DNA from: an uncultured Erysipelotrichales bacterium
Lineage (GTDB): Bacteria; Bacillota_I; Bacilli_A; Erysipelotrichales; Coprobacillaceae
Reading direction: 5' to 3'
Length of the DNA: 48,061 bases
NCBI GenBank assembly: GCA_910579135.1
Contig: CAJTTM010000019.1
Coordinates: 1-48,061 of the forward strand
The notes under the pieces were generated by a model that had not been told where the DNA came from, did no database searches, and saw only the letters and a list, made by a program, of their open reading frames with translations. Below are positions 1-8,902 of the stretch, in pieces. Numbering within the stretch: the stretch's first letter is position 1; each line of letters begins with the position of its first letter. A program made the position numbers and the translations under genes.

Positions 1-1
1 G

Positions 2-295
2 ATGGGAAGAATTGAAGGATTAGAAGAAGGAGAACTTATAGGAATAAGCAAAGGTGAAATCATAGGGATGGAAAAAGGTTATGCAAATGGAAAGGTTGAA
101 GGTAAGATAGAGAAAGCTGCTCAAATGACTATTAATTTGTTAATAAGAAAATTAGGTTCGTTATCAGACCATACTATTAATAAAATTAACCATAGTAATG
201 AAACGACACTAGATATTTTAGCAATCAATATTTTTGATATTGACAAAGAAGAAGATATCTTTAAATATGTACTTGTCAATAATCCAATAGATTAA
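2..295 (+). CDS. Rpn-family (PD-(D/E)XK nuclease/transposase-like) protein, C-terminal fragment
   Basis: Only the last 97 codons lie inside the window, so this is the 3' end of a longer plus-strand gene and the first methionine seen is not necessarily its start. The tail begins with a lysine/glutamate/glycine-rich segment (GEIIGMEKG, GKVEGKIEKA) of the kind that follows the nuclease domain in recombination-promoting nuclease (Rpn, YhgA-like) proteins. The complete homologue in this window at 14.8-15.7 kb has a similar KGEIKGREEGE segment. The gene ends at a strong bidirectional hairpin shared with the convergent regulator. The family assignment rests on this low-complexity tail and on the second copy, so it is moderate. 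Confidence 0.5.
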   Translation: MGRIEGLEEGELIGISKGEIIGMEKGYANGKVEGKIEKAAQMTINLLIRKLGSLSDHTINKINHSNETTLDILAINIFDIDKEEDIFKYVLVNNPID

Positions 296-311
296 TATCT
301 ATCTCATAATA

Positions 312-339
312 AAAAAAGTTGTAATATACAACTTTTTTT
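312..339. terminator. bidirectional intrinsic terminator
   Basis: An 11-bp arm AAAAAAGTTGT, a five-base loop and ACAACTTTTTT form a perfect hairpin with T-runs in both directions. It lies between the converging Rpn fragment and the GntR gene. Confidence 0.8.
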
Positions 340-349
340 ATATATTATA

Positions 350-1060
350 TTAATCTACAGTATATTTAAAACTATTTCCATCATAACTATCTTTCCCACA
401 ATAAATAGGTCTGCCTTGCTCATCTTCTACAATAATATTTAATTGTAAAATGGGAGAATCCTTTGTGATGTGTAAAACTCTAGAAAGTCTAGAAGTCGCA
501 ATTAAACTTTCTACTTCTATTACTCTTTTTTTCTCCTTTATTTCTGGGGATAAAAAATGTGGGGCTATATATGTTAATGATTGATGAAAATCTGCTTTTT
601 CAATATTAGGAAAATATTTGAGTGGGAAAAAGATATTTTCATATACAATTGGTATATCCCATCCATATTGTACTCTTTTCACTTGTAATAATTCTTCATT
701 TGGTAACATATTTAAAAGTTTATTACTCACTGAATGATTTTTTACAATCTTTATTTCTAAAACTTCTATTCTAATTTGTCCATATTCCTCAAGTAATTTT
801 GTATCTGTTGAAATTGAAATACGATTCATACTTCTTTCTTTCTTTAGTGCTGCAACATATGTACCAGTGATTCCTTTTCCCTTCTTTTTTATTAATATCC
901 CTTCTTGAATGAGTTCATCAATTGCTCTTCTTACTGTCATTCTAGAAGCTGAAAATTTTTCTGTGAATTCTCTTTCTGGTGGAAGTTTGAATCCTACATT
1001 ATATTCTTTATTTTCAATACATTTTAAAATATATTGTTTTATTTCTGTATATAATACCAT
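350..1060 (-). CDS. GntR-family transcriptional regulator with UTRA domain
   Basis: This 236-residue protein has an N-terminal winged helix-turn-helix (about residues 1-70; motif PPEREFTEKFSASRMTVRRA near 27-46). The rest is a UTRA-type effector-binding domain (about 90-233). Length and layout are typical of the HutC subfamily, which senses small sugars, amino acids or phosphonates. The start is supported by GGGAGGGAAGAAC just before the ATG. It is the last gene on the minus strand after metNIQ but has its own promoter, which overlaps the metQ terminator. No effector can be named from sequence, and regulation of the methionine transporter is unlikely because that operon carries a T-box. Confidence 0.85.
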   Translation of the reverse strand: MVLYTEIKQYILKCIENKEYNVGFKLPPEREFTEKFSASRMTVRRAIDELIQEGILIKKKGKGITGTYVAALKKERSMNRISISTDTKLLEEYGQIRIEVLEIKIVKNHSVSNKLLNMLPNEELLQVKRVQYGWDIPIVYENIFFPLKYFPNIEKADFHQSLTYIAPHFLSPEIKEKKRVIEVESLIATSRLSRVLHITKDSPILQLNIIVEDEQGRPIYCGKDSYDGNSFKYTVD

Positions 1061-1083
1061 GTTCTTCCCTCCCTATGATTATG

Positions 1084-1111
1084 ATTATATCATAATAAAA
1101 AAAGGAATCAA
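1084..1111 (-). promoter_or_regulatory. promoter of the GntR gene, overlapping the metNIQ terminator
   Basis: On the minus strand TTGATT (1106-1111) is followed after 16 bp by TATAAT (1084-1089). The -35 lies in the loop and descending arm of the metQ terminator hairpin. Confidence 0.55.
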
Positions 1112-1121
1112 ATGATTCCTT
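1094..1121 (-). terminator. terminator of metNIQ
   Basis: AAGGAATC and GATTCCTT form a hairpin around a four-base loop, followed by seven T on the minus strand. The metQ stop codon begins inside the first arm. Confidence 0.8.
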
Positions 1122-1941
1122 AGTTTGCAAGTATTACTGATCCTTTATATGTATCTTCAATAAACTTCTTAATATCTTCTGATTTTAAAACTTCTACTAA
1201 AGCTTTGATATTTTCATCATTTTCATGTCCTTTTTGACATGCAACAATATTAATATAAGGATTATCAGAATCAGCAGATTCTAAAATAACAGCATCTTTT
1301 ATTGGATTAAGATTTGCTTGTAAAGCATAATTTCCATTAATTGCTACTAGATCTCCTTCTCCATTTTCATAGGCAGTTGCAGTTAATTCTGGTTTGATTT
1401 CAGTAAATTTTAAGTTTTTAGGATTACTTTCAATATCCTTAATAGTCGCAGATAATGTATCAACACCACTCTTAATTTTAATTAAACCAGCATCTTCTAA
1501 GATTGCTAAAATTCTTCCATGATCAGCAACTGAATTTGAAATAATAACTTCTGCACCATCTTTAATTTCATCTTTAGATTTTACTGATTTAGAATAAAAA
1601 CCAAATGGTTCCAAATGAATAGCTCCAGCTTCAACAATTTTATAACCATTTTCTTTTACTTCCCCCTCAAAGAAAGGTCTATGTTGGAAATAGTTTGCAT
1701 CAACTTCTCCACTATCTAATGCTTTATTGAAAATATAATAATCATCTAATACTTTTACTTCTAAATCAATACTATATTTTTCTTTTAAGATATCCTTTGC
1801 TTTTTCTAATATCTTTGCATGTGGATCTAGAGTTGCTGAAACAACTAACTTCTTATCATCACTTGATGAATCACTCTTTCCACAAGCAACAAATGTTACT
1901 GCTAAAATAAATACTAATGCGATCTTTAATAATTTTTTCAT
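1120..1941 (-). CDS. metQ: methionine ABC transporter substrate-binding lipoprotein MetQ (NlpA family)
   Basis: This is the extracytoplasmic binding protein of a MetNIQ importer, taking up D/L-methionine or a related amino acid. The 273-residue protein has a signal peptide with a lipobox ending at Cys20 (FVACG), so it should be lipid-anchored on the outer face of the membrane. The mature part shows NlpA-family hallmarks, including DANYFQHRPF and the VVSATLDPHAKIL start of the domain. It is the third gene of the T-box-controlled operon, 12 bases after metI, and is followed by a terminator. Substrate assignment comes from family and T-box context. Confidence 0.93.
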   Translation of the reverse strand: MKKLLKIALVFILAVTFVACGKSDSSSDDKKLVVSATLDPHAKILEKAKDILKEKYSIDLEVKVLDDYYIFNKALDSGEVDANYFQHRPFFEGEVKENGYKIVEAGAIHLEPFGFYSKSVKSKDEIKDGAEVIISNSVADHGRILAILEDAGLIKIKSGVDTLSATIKDIESNPKNLKFTEIKPELTATAYENGEGDLVAINGNYALQANLNPIKDAVILESADSDNPYINIVACQKGHENDENIKALVEVLKSEDIKKFIEDTYKGSVILAN

Positions 1942-1953
1942 AATATGTCCTCC

Positions 1954-2619
1954 CTATCTTTTATCTATACGTCTTACAACATAATCGCCAATACCTTGAA
2001 TAATAAATACTATAACTAATACGAAGAATGTAGCTGTATACATAATGGCATAATTCTTTCTTACAAATCCATACATATATGCTAAATTCCCTAATCCACC
2101 TGAACCAATACATCCAGCCATAGCAGTATATCCCACAAGTGAAATTCCCATAACTGTAATACTTGAGATTAATGCTGGTTTTGATTCTGGAATTAATACT
2201 TTTGTAATAATCTGAAAATGACTTGCTCCCATTGCTTTACTTGCTTCAATAGTCCCCTTGTCAACTTCATTCAATGCTATCATGCACATTCGTGCATAGA
2301 ATGGGGCACTTGATATAATAAGTGCAGGAAGTGCTGCTGTTGCTCCTAGCATTGTTCCTACTACAAACTTAGTAACTGGTAATATAATTAAAATAAGAAT
2401 AATAAATGGAACAGCCCTTAGTAAATTAACTATAAAATCTAAGATTGTATTAATGAATTTATTTGGATATAACCCATCTTCTTGAGTAACATATAGTATG
2501 ATGCCAATTATAAATCCTAATAATACTGCAATTAATAATGAGAAGAATGTCATATATAATGTTTCTTGAATAGATTCATTCATAGCACTCCAATCAATCT
2601 GGCTTAAAAATTTACTCAT
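1954..2619 (-). CDS. metI: methionine ABC transporter permease MetI
   Basis: This is the membrane-spanning subunit of the methionine importer. The 221 residues contain about five hydrophobic helices and the BPD-type EAA loop (EASKAMGASHFQIITKVLIP near 125-144) that docks on the ATPase. Size and sequence pattern match MetI. The start codon overlaps the metN stop by one base, indicating translational coupling. Confidence 0.94.
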   Translation of the reverse strand: MSKFLSQIDWSAMNESIQETLYMTFFSLLIAVLLGFIIGIILYVTQEDGLYPNKFINTILDFIVNLLRAVPFIILILIILPVTKFVVGTMLGATAALPALIISSAPFYARMCMIALNEVDKGTIEASKAMGASHFQIITKVLIPESKPALISSITVMGISLVGYTAMAGCIGSGGLGNLAYMYGFVRKNYAIMYTATFFVLVIVFIIQGIGDYVVRRIDKR

Positions 2620-3638
2620 TATATCACCTCTACATTCACTTTGTATTTTTTAAACAATTCAATCACTTGTTCATATTCTTCTTTACTTCCATTAAGAATA
2701 TTTATAATTAATACTCCAAATGAACTATTAATTGTATTTGTAAGATTTCCAGAAACAATACTAATAGATATATTTGTTTGTTTGATAACTTCTGATACAA
2801 CTGGTGTTCTAGCAATATCTTCTTCAAATGTTAATCTTAAAAGCATTCCTTCAGGATAAATCTTCTTTAAATCTTCATTAAGTTTATCATCATCAACTTT
2901 ACTTGAAATATCCCTCACAAAACGTCTTGTTACTTGATGTTTTGGTGCACCAAATATGTCTTTTACATTTCCTTCTTCAACAATTCTCCCTTCACTCATA
3001 ACTGCTATATGATGGCATATTTTTTGAACAACTTCCATTTGATGAGTAATCATAACAATTGTTATTCCTAATTGTTTATTAATCTTCTTTAATAACTCTA
3101 AAATTTGTTCTGTTGTATCAGGATCTAGAGCACTTGTTGCCTCATCACATAATAAGATAGATGGATCATTCGCAAGCGCTCTTGCAATTCCAACTCTTTG
3201 TTTTTGACCACCCGAAAGTTCACTAGGATAAGCATTTTCTCTTCCTTCAAGCCCAACTAATTGAATAAGTTCTTTAGCTTTTTTAATTCTTTCTTCTTTT
3301 GGTATTCCTGCAATCTCTAATGGAAGTTCAATATTCTTTTGTACTGTTCTTGACCATAATAAATTAAAATGTTGAAATATCATTCCTATCTTCATACGTT
3401 TTTGTCTTAATTCATCATGACTTAACTTTGAAATATCTTCTCCATCAATAATCACCTCACCTTGAGTTTGCTTTTCTAATTGATTAATAATTCTTACTAG
3501 TGTTGACTTTCCAGCACCACTATAACCTATAACGCCAAAGATGACACCATCATCAATTTTTAAATTAATATCATCACAAGCTATAATGTCACCTTTTTGA
3601 AGATGAAACACTTTTGTGATATGTTTTAATTCTATCAT
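2619..3638 (-). CDS. metN: methionine ABC transporter ATP-binding protein MetN
   Basis: This is the ATPase of the methionine importer. It has a Walker A GYSGAGKST (38-46), the signature LSGGQ and Walker B LLCDEATSALD, followed by a C-terminal NIL regulatory domain that binds methionine in homologues. The open frame runs further upstream to 3704, but that extension reads through the T-box terminator. The start at 3638 (MIELKHITK, 339 residues) has GGGAGGGAAGTC directly before it and gives the normal family length. Confidence 0.94.
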   Translation of the reverse strand: MIELKHITKVFHLQKGDIIACDDINLKIDDGVIFGVIGYSGAGKSTLVRIINQLEKQTQGEVIIDGEDISKLSHDELRQKRMKIGMIFQHFNLLWSRTVQKNIELPLEIAGIPKEERIKKAKELIQLVGLEGRENAYPSELSGGQKQRVGIARALANDPSILLCDEATSALDPDTTEQILELLKKINKQLGITIVMITHQMEVVQKICHHIAVMSEGRIVEEGNVKDIFGAPKHQVTRRFVRDISSKVDDDKLNEDLKKIYPEGMLLRLTFEEDIARTPVVSEVIKQTNISISIVSGNLTNTINSSFGVLIINILNGSKEEYEQVIELFKKYKVNVEVI

Positions 3639-3656
3639 GACTTCCCTCCCTATAAC

Positions 3657-3903
3657 AAAAAAACTCGTCCTATAAAAAGGACGAGTGTATTCCCGTGTTA
3701 CCACCTTTATTCATTATTACTTCACAATAATAACCTCATCAAGTACCATCATACTCTAACACTTTAACGGGTGTAACCGTCATTAGCTAAACATTCACTA
3801 ATGAAACTCCAAGACCATCTTCATTTATCTTCCCTTATTCTTTTTCACCAAACAAGAACTCTCTACAAAGCTAGGATAAACTACTCTTCTCTTCACTGTT
3901 GTT
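3657..3903 (-). promoter_or_regulatory. T-box leader, probably methionine-specific
   Basis: The minus-strand leader contains the T-box core AAAGGTGGTAACACGGG (3692-3708). Next is a terminator of two 8-bp arms, ACTCGTCC and GGACGAGT, followed by seven T (3657-3686). Upstream are Stem I elements AGAGAG and GGTGAAA and a small hairpin ACGG...CCGT. An ATG triplet at 3816-3818 lies where the specifier codon is expected and fits methionine. Uncharged tRNA binding to the GGTGG bulge would form the antiterminator and switch on metNIQ. T-box class is clear; the specifier assignment is inferred. Confidence 0.88.
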
Positions 3904-3909
3904 ATTTAT

Positions 3910-3938
3910 ATATTACCTTCATTAAATTAAAAAGTCAA
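3910..3938 (-). promoter_or_regulatory. promoter of the metNIQ operon
   Basis: TTGACT (3933-3938) and TATATT-like TAATAT (3910-3915) are separated by 17 bp on the minus strand, directly upstream of the T-box leader. Confidence 0.8.
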
Positions 3939-3945
3939 CATTTTT

Positions 3946-4995
3946 TTACATTTCATTTCTTGCGACTACTAAAAATTTATATGTAGATAGCTTAAATGTG
4001 CTGCCTTCTTTTATTCGTTTTAAAGCGGTCATATAAAAATTAACATACTTTTCTACATCACTTAAATCAGGTGATACCCTTTTAAAATATGAATACATAC
4101 CTTCAATACTTCTAAATTGGATATAACCAAAATCTTCCAATCTTTGTACGATCTTAAAACCAATCGATTCTAATGATTCACTACATGATTGAACATTCCA
4201 TTCACCTTTCATCTTAAAAGGCATATACATATCTACTAATTCTTGATAATTACCTGTACCATATTGATTTAATATAACATAGCCATTTGGTTTTAATACT
4301 CTTTTTAATTCGTTTTTCTCATAATTACAAAATTGATTCATGATAACATCTATTTTATTATCTTTAAAAGGCATTTGTTGAGCCTGTGTTAATGTTGTAG
4401 GTTTAATTGGCGTTTCAAATAAATTCTCTTTGATTTGTTCAATATCTCCATACGGTTCAACATCATAAACAACATTTGGAAGTGGTGCATAGTTTTTCGC
4501 AAATTCACCTTGATCAATAGATAAAAAAGCTAAATGATCATGAGGTGTAACATAGTCTCTCAAAATATTTGTTTCTTCATATTCCTTCATAGAAACATGA
4601 TACTCATCATTGACATCATTATACGTTTTTAAATTTAAAACCTCTTGTTTTAATGATTTTGCATATTCAATCTGTTTCTTACATCTTATTTGACCATACT
4701 TAAGCGTTAAAAACTGAACAATTGCATCAGCCACAATCCCTAAAGCTAGAAATAATACAAAATATAATATCCAATTTATACTTAAAAAAGGATCACTACT
4801 ACTAAAGATATAACATATAAAACAAACAAACGCCATATATCCAGTTCTTGTATAATTAAAAGATTTATCTAAAGAGAGAAACCAAGCTAAGTTATCTGAC
4901 TTCTTAACTCTATTAAAATTAATTTCAAAAAAACAAATTTGAAACATAAGTAAAACAAAAACAAAATTCATTAATAAAAACAATAATTCTTCCAT
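3946..4995 (-). CDS. membrane-anchored SAM-methyltransferase-like protein
   Basis: The 349-residue protein starts with hydrophobic helices (about 1-25 and 50-95). A soluble part follows, whose middle resembles the second half of a class I methyltransferase fold: MPFKDNKIDVIMNQF, then ELKRVLKPNGYVILNQYG, matching motifs II-III of the Methyltransf_11 group. The glycine-rich SAM-binding motif I expected before it is not recognisable, so activity may be lost or divergent. It ends just before the metNIQ promoter and follows the WG-repeat lipoprotein after 9 bases, so the two are probably co-transcribed. Substrate unknown. Confidence 0.6.
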   Translation of the reverse strand: MEELLFLLMNFVFVLLMFQICFFEINFNRVKKSDNLAWFLSLDKSFNYTRTGYMAFVCFICYIFSSSDPFLSINWILYFVLFLALGIVADAIVQFLTLKYGQIRCKKQIEYAKSLKQEVLNLKTYNDVNDEYHVSMKEYEETNILRDYVTPHDHLAFLSIDQGEFAKNYAPLPNVVYDVEPYGDIEQIKENLFETPIKPTTLTQAQQMPFKDNKIDVIMNQFCNYEKNELKRVLKPNGYVILNQYGTGNYQELVDMYMPFKMKGEWNVQSCSESLESIGFKIVQRLEDFGYIQFRSIEGMYSYFKRVSPDLSDVEKYVNFYMTALKRIKEGSTFKLSTYKFLVVARNEM

Positions 4996-5004
4996 AAATC
5001 CTCC

Positions 5005-6429
5005 TTAGTGAATGACCTCACCATCAAGTGTATAAAAACGATATTCATCTACTGAAATATAACCTTTTTCATTAAATCTAACATGTCCTTCTTTAGAAAA
5101 AATCACGTCAAAATCAGAAGTATCATATAAATATCCACTACCATTTTTATCAAGCAGTAAATATTGTTTATCTTGATATTCATATAAACACTTTTCCTCA
5201 ATTCCAGTATATTCAATAGGAAGTTTCTCTTCTCCCTGATCATCAATAATACCAAACATCCCATCTTCATTATACACTGCATAATATGAACTGCCTATGT
5301 ACTTAATATCAAAATATGTCTCATCATTAATTGTTTCACCTTTATTATTAATAAGATAATATTTGTTCTCTTTATCACTTACAATCGCAATATTATTTTT
5401 ATCAAATAAAGAAGCTTGATAATATGTATGATCAATAACCTTCTTTGCACTAAAATCATAATATTCATAGCCTTTATCTTTTTTATAAACAGGATAAATT
5501 TCTCCACTAATATAAGTAGCTACTGGCTCAACTTCTAAATCCTCAAGTTTATAATTTTTACTTTGATTAATAATATTATGTGGTCCATAAATACTATTTC
5601 TTACAATATAATGGTTTATATCTTTATAGTAACTATTGAGCATGATAAATGATTGCACAGTTTTAGATAAAATAGAAATAGTATCATCTTTCTTTAATAA
5701 GATATTCCCATGGCTCAACTCTAAACAATCTGCTTCTATATTACGATATATAGTATATTTTTTATCTTTCAAATGAATATATATTGCATTTTTATTCTTT
5801 TTATCAAACAATATAGCTTCATCATCATTACTATCACTTAAAGAAAAATCACCATTCATTTCTATTTTAGTAATTTGATTATCATAATAAACATTTATAT
5901 AATCTTTAAAGAAAAGAATATAAGCATTACCTAAGACCATAGATGAAAATACTTCTTCATTACCTTTATACAAATCTTCTCCATCTTGATATAAAACTTG
6001 CCATTGATTTTGATGATTTAAAATAGGTAATTCACTCACTCTTAAAACTGTACTATCACTTAATTGATATAATTTCTTTCCTTCACTATTATAAATAGCG
6101 CCTTCTTTTAATTCATTTTTAATTTCTTGTTGACTCCCTATAACCATCTGATCATTTATTTGAAAATATTGATGAACTCCAGGTTTAATCAACTCTTTTC
6201 CATTATAATCAATATATCCAACTTGATTATCTTTATAAGTGACAACATAACCTTTTAAATGATTTTCTTTATAATCAATATACTTCTTTGATGTTAGATC
6301 TTCTCCATCTTGATTATACAAACTATATTCATTATCTTGGATAGGGAGAAAGAAAGTTGAATCATTTTTATGAGAAGAACAACCACTTATCATCATCATA
6401 CATAAAATTAAACATATAATCTTTTTCAT
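5005..6429 (-). CDS. WG-repeat-like lipoprotein
   Basis: The 474-residue protein begins with a lipoprotein signal (ISGCSS, Cys17) and is therefore expected on the outer membrane face. The rest is a run of beta-rich units of the WG/KWG type, for example VGYIDYNGKELI near the start and FGIIDDQGEEKLPIEY near the end. These form propeller-like or solenoid surfaces in related proteins. It lies downstream of the DUF6465 gene and its terminator and directly upstream of the membrane methyltransferase-like gene. No enzymatic motif is seen, and function is unknown. Confidence 0.7.
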   Translation of the reverse strand: MKKIICLILCMMMISGCSSHKNDSTFFLPIQDNEYSLYNQDGEDLTSKKYIDYKENHLKGYVVTYKDNQVGYIDYNGKELIKPGVHQYFQINDQMVIGSQQEIKNELKEGAIYNSEGKKLYQLSDSTVLRVSELPILNHQNQWQVLYQDGEDLYKGNEEVFSSMVLGNAYILFFKDYINVYYDNQITKIEMNGDFSLSDSNDDEAILFDKKNKNAIYIHLKDKKYTIYRNIEADCLELSHGNILLKKDDTISILSKTVQSFIMLNSYYKDINHYIVRNSIYGPHNIINQSKNYKLEDLEVEPVATYISGEIYPVYKKDKGYEYYDFSAKKVIDHTYYQASLFDKNNIAIVSDKENKYYLINNKGETINDETYFDIKYIGSSYYAVYNEDGMFGIIDDQGEEKLPIEYTGIEEKCLYEYQDKQYLLLDKNGSGYLYDTSDFDVIFSKEGHVRFNEKGYISVDEYRFYTLDGEVIH

Positions 6430-6445
6430 ATCTATACCTCTTTAA

Positions 6446-6475
6446 AAAGAAAAAGGGAAATTGTCCCTTTTTTTA
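6446..6475. terminator. intrinsic terminator after the DUF6465 gene
   Basis: AAAAGGGA and TCCCTTTT form a hairpin around a five-base loop, with T-runs on both strands. It separates the DUF6465 gene from the lipoprotein gene. Confidence 0.75.
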
Positions 6476-6488
6476 TTGTTTTTATATT

Positions 6489-6707
6489 TTATTCAACAAT
6501 TAATGGTTCATCATTATTAACAACTGTACCATCTTTTAATGTTGCAACATAATAAACGGCTGCTTCCTCAGGTTTATAATAAACATCTAATGTATCGATA
6601 GTATTCATCTTAACATCTTGAGCTTTTAAATCTTCTTTAGCTAATTTTTCAACTGTAACTGTTTCAACATTGTTATTGTTAAATTGTACTTGTAATGTTG
6701 TTTTCAT
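6489..6707 (-). CDS. DUF6465-like small protein
   Basis: This 72-residue acidic cytoplasmic protein has the TIDTLDVYYKPEEAAVYYVA segment characteristic of the DUF6465 family (L-x-L-Y-x-K-P-E-E-x-x-x-Y-Y-V). The start is backed by an AAGGAGGAACAATA ribosome binding site and by its own promoter at 6755-6783. It is monocistronic between that promoter and the terminator at 6446-6475. The role of the family is unknown; its short size and strong expression signals suggest an abundant housekeeping protein. Confidence 0.7.
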   Translation of the reverse strand: MKTTLQVQFNNNNVETVTVEKLAKEDLKAQDVKMNTIDTLDVYYKPEEAAVYYVATLKDGTVVNNDEPLIVE

Positions 6708-6754
6708 TATTGTTCCTCCTTACTTCTATAGTTGACATCTCCATGTCTATGCTC

Positions 6755-6783
6755 ATTATATAGAGAAATCTAATAAAATGCAA
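6755..6783 (-). promoter_or_regulatory. promoter of the DUF6465 gene
   Basis: TTGCAT (6778-6783) and a consensus TATAAT (6755-6760) are separated by 17 bp on the minus strand. Confidence 0.75.
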
Positions 6784-6879
6784 ATTTTCTTTATAAATCA
6801 TAAAATTTTTTTCATTTTTATCTCTATACAAGCATATTTTTTGTCATTTTAATGTGTTTTTTTAATGATTTTATTGATT

Positions 6880-8709
6880 TTACTTCTTCATCGAAGCTGA
6901 ATATGCTTTTCTTCTTTGATTTTCTGTTAATAATTTTTTTCTTAAACGAATAGCTTTTGGAGTCACTTCTACCAATTCATCATCATTAATATAATCTAAA
7001 CACCCTTCTAAGTTAAACACTCTAGGTTTCTTTAAAACAACTGTAGAATCTTTTGTAGAAGAACGAGTATTTGTTAAGTTCTTTCCTTTTGTAACGTTAA
7101 CAGTTAAATCATTATCTCTACTATGTTCACCAATAATCATACCTTCATAAACATCAACACCAGGTCCTACAAACATAACCCCTCTGCTTTCAACACTTCC
7201 TAAAGAATAAGCAGTTGTTTGTCCATCATCAATAGAAATCATAACTCCTAATTGTCGTTCTCCTACAGAACTTCCTTCAACTTCACGATATTCTAAAAAA
7301 GAATGATTGATAATTCCATATCCTTTTGTCATAGTTAAGAAATTAGTCATAAAACCAATTAATCCACGTGAAGGAATAACATATTGAACTTTTGTCATGC
7401 CATCATCTGATTCCATATTTTGAAGCTCTCCATGTCTAAATCCTAATGATTCAATAACACTTCCAATACAATCATCTGGAGCTTCGATAAATACTTCTTC
7501 ATAAGGTTCACATTTCTTACCATCAATTTCTTTAATGATAACTTTAGGTTTAGAAACTTGTAATTCATAACCTTCTCTTCTCATATTTTCAATTAAAATA
7601 GATAAATGTAATTCTCCACGTCCAGAAACAATCCACTCTTCACTATTAGCAATTCTTTCAATTTTTAAAGACACATCTCTATTTGTTTCTCTAAATAATC
7701 TATCCTCAATCTTGCTAGCAGTTACAAATTTTCCATCTTTACCTGCAAAAGGTGAAGTATTTGTACCGAAGATCATTTGAATTGTTGGCTCATCTACTCT
7801 AAGAAGTGGTAATGGATCTTCATGTCCCATTTCACAGACTGTTTCTCCAACTCCAATATCAGCTAAACCAGCAATCGCAATAATATCTCCTGCAGTTGCT
7901 TCTTCAATTTCAATTCTATGTAATCCAATAAATCCAAATAATTTTTGAACTCTAAATTGAGTATGACTACCATCAGCTCTTACACATATAACTGATTCAT
8001 TAACTTTAACCTTACCTCTTTGAAGTCTACCAATTCCAATACGTCCAACATAATCATTATAGTCTAATAATGCTGGTTGGAATTGTAATGGACCTTCTTC
8101 ATCTACAATTGGTTCTGGAATTTCATCAATGATCATATCAAATAAACAATCCATATTAGGAACTTGTGTACTTAAATCTGGATCTAAACTTGAAGTTCCC
8201 ATCAATGCAGATACATAAACAGTTGGGAAATCTAATTGATCATCATCTGCTCCTAGTTCCATGAATAATTCTAAAACTTCATCCATAACTTCATCTATAC
8301 GTACAACAGGTCTATCTACTTTGTTGATAACAACAATCGGTTTAACATGTGCTTCTAATGCTTTCTTTAAAACAAAACGTGTTTGAGGCATTGTACCTTC
8401 ATAAGCATCGACAACTAGTAAAACACCATCAACCATATTCATGATACGTTCTACTTCTCCACCAAAATCGGCATGTCCTGGTGTATCCATAATATTTATA
8501 CGATAATCTTTATAATTAATTGCAGTATTTTTTGCTAAAATTGTAATTCCTCTTTCTCTTTCAAGGTCATTGCTGTCCATGGCTCTTTCAGCGATCTGTT
8601 CATTATCTTTTAAAGTTCCAGATAATTTTAAAAGTTGATCTACTAAAGTTGTTTTTCCATGATCGACATGGGCAATAATTGCTATATTTCTAATATTCAT
8701 ATTTCGCAC
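6880..8709 (-). CDS. typA: ribosome-associated translational GTPase TypA/BipA
   Basis: The 609-residue length and sequence match TypA (BipA), an EF-G-like GTPase that binds 70S ribosomes and supports 50S assembly and stress or low-temperature growth. GTPase motifs are all present: G1 AHVDHGKT (13-20), G2 RGITILAKN, G3 DTPGH and G4 NKVD. Domains II, III and V and the TypA-specific C-terminal domain follow to the conserved RKKLLTENQRRKA tail. It appears monocistronic, with its own promoter at 8727-8754. I see no clear terminator hairpin downstream. Confidence 0.96.
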   Translation of the reverse strand: MRNMNIRNIAIIAHVDHGKTTLVDQLLKLSGTLKDNEQIAERAMDSNDLERERGITILAKNTAINYKDYRINIMDTPGHADFGGEVERIMNMVDGVLLVVDAYEGTMPQTRFVLKKALEAHVKPIVVINKVDRPVVRIDEVMDEVLELFMELGADDDQLDFPTVYVSALMGTSSLDPDLSTQVPNMDCLFDMIIDEIPEPIVDEEGPLQFQPALLDYNDYVGRIGIGRLQRGKVKVNESVICVRADGSHTQFRVQKLFGFIGLHRIEIEEATAGDIIAIAGLADIGVGETVCEMGHEDPLPLLRVDEPTIQMIFGTNTSPFAGKDGKFVTASKIEDRLFRETNRDVSLKIERIANSEEWIVSGRGELHLSILIENMRREGYELQVSKPKVIIKEIDGKKCEPYEEVFIEAPDDCIGSVIESLGFRHGELQNMESDDGMTKVQYVIPSRGLIGFMTNFLTMTKGYGIINHSFLEYREVEGSSVGERQLGVMISIDDGQTTAYSLGSVESRGVMFVGPGVDVYEGMIIGEHSRDNDLTVNVTKGKNLTNTRSSTKDSTVVLKKPRVFNLEGCLDYINDDELVEVTPKAIRLRKKLLTENQRRKAYSASMKK

Positions 8710-8726
8710 TCCTTTTCAACTTTTAG

Positions 8727-8754
8727 ATTATAACACAATTACAACAAAACACAA
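8727..8754 (-). promoter_or_regulatory. promoter of typA
   Basis: TTGTGT (8749-8754) and consensus TATAAT (8727-8732) are spaced by 16 bp on the minus strand. The -10 lies about 20 bases upstream of the start codon. Confidence 0.6.
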
Positions 8755-8814
8755 TAATAAATTATTGTTGATATAATCAAAAGAATTTTCTTTTTTATTT
8801 TTATAAAATGAATC

Positions 8815-8848
8815 ATAAAAATAAGGATCAACTTTATAGTTAATCCTT
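8815..8848 (-). terminator. terminator of the hydrogenase maturation operon
   Basis: AAGGATCAACT (8823-8833) and AGTTAATCCTT (8838-8848) pair with one mismatch around a TTAT loop. A T-rich tract follows on the minus strand. Confidence 0.65.
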
Positions 8849-8902
8849 CATCGACATATTTATGACTTACTTCTCTATTTTTACTATATCAGCATATATC
8901 AT

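Noticed and set aside
909..1115. Plus-strand ORF of 68 codons opposite the GntR gene
   Set aside because: Antisense shadow of a well-supported gene with no ribosome binding site; the same applies to plus-strand ORFs at 2641, 10027, 13310, 25686, 26110, 30469, 31453, 32612, 33866, 40441, 44464 and 46293.
3639..3704. N-terminal extension of MetN by 22 residues
   Set aside because: It translates the T-box terminator, has no ribosome binding site, and the internal ATG at 3638 has a strong one and gives normal family length.
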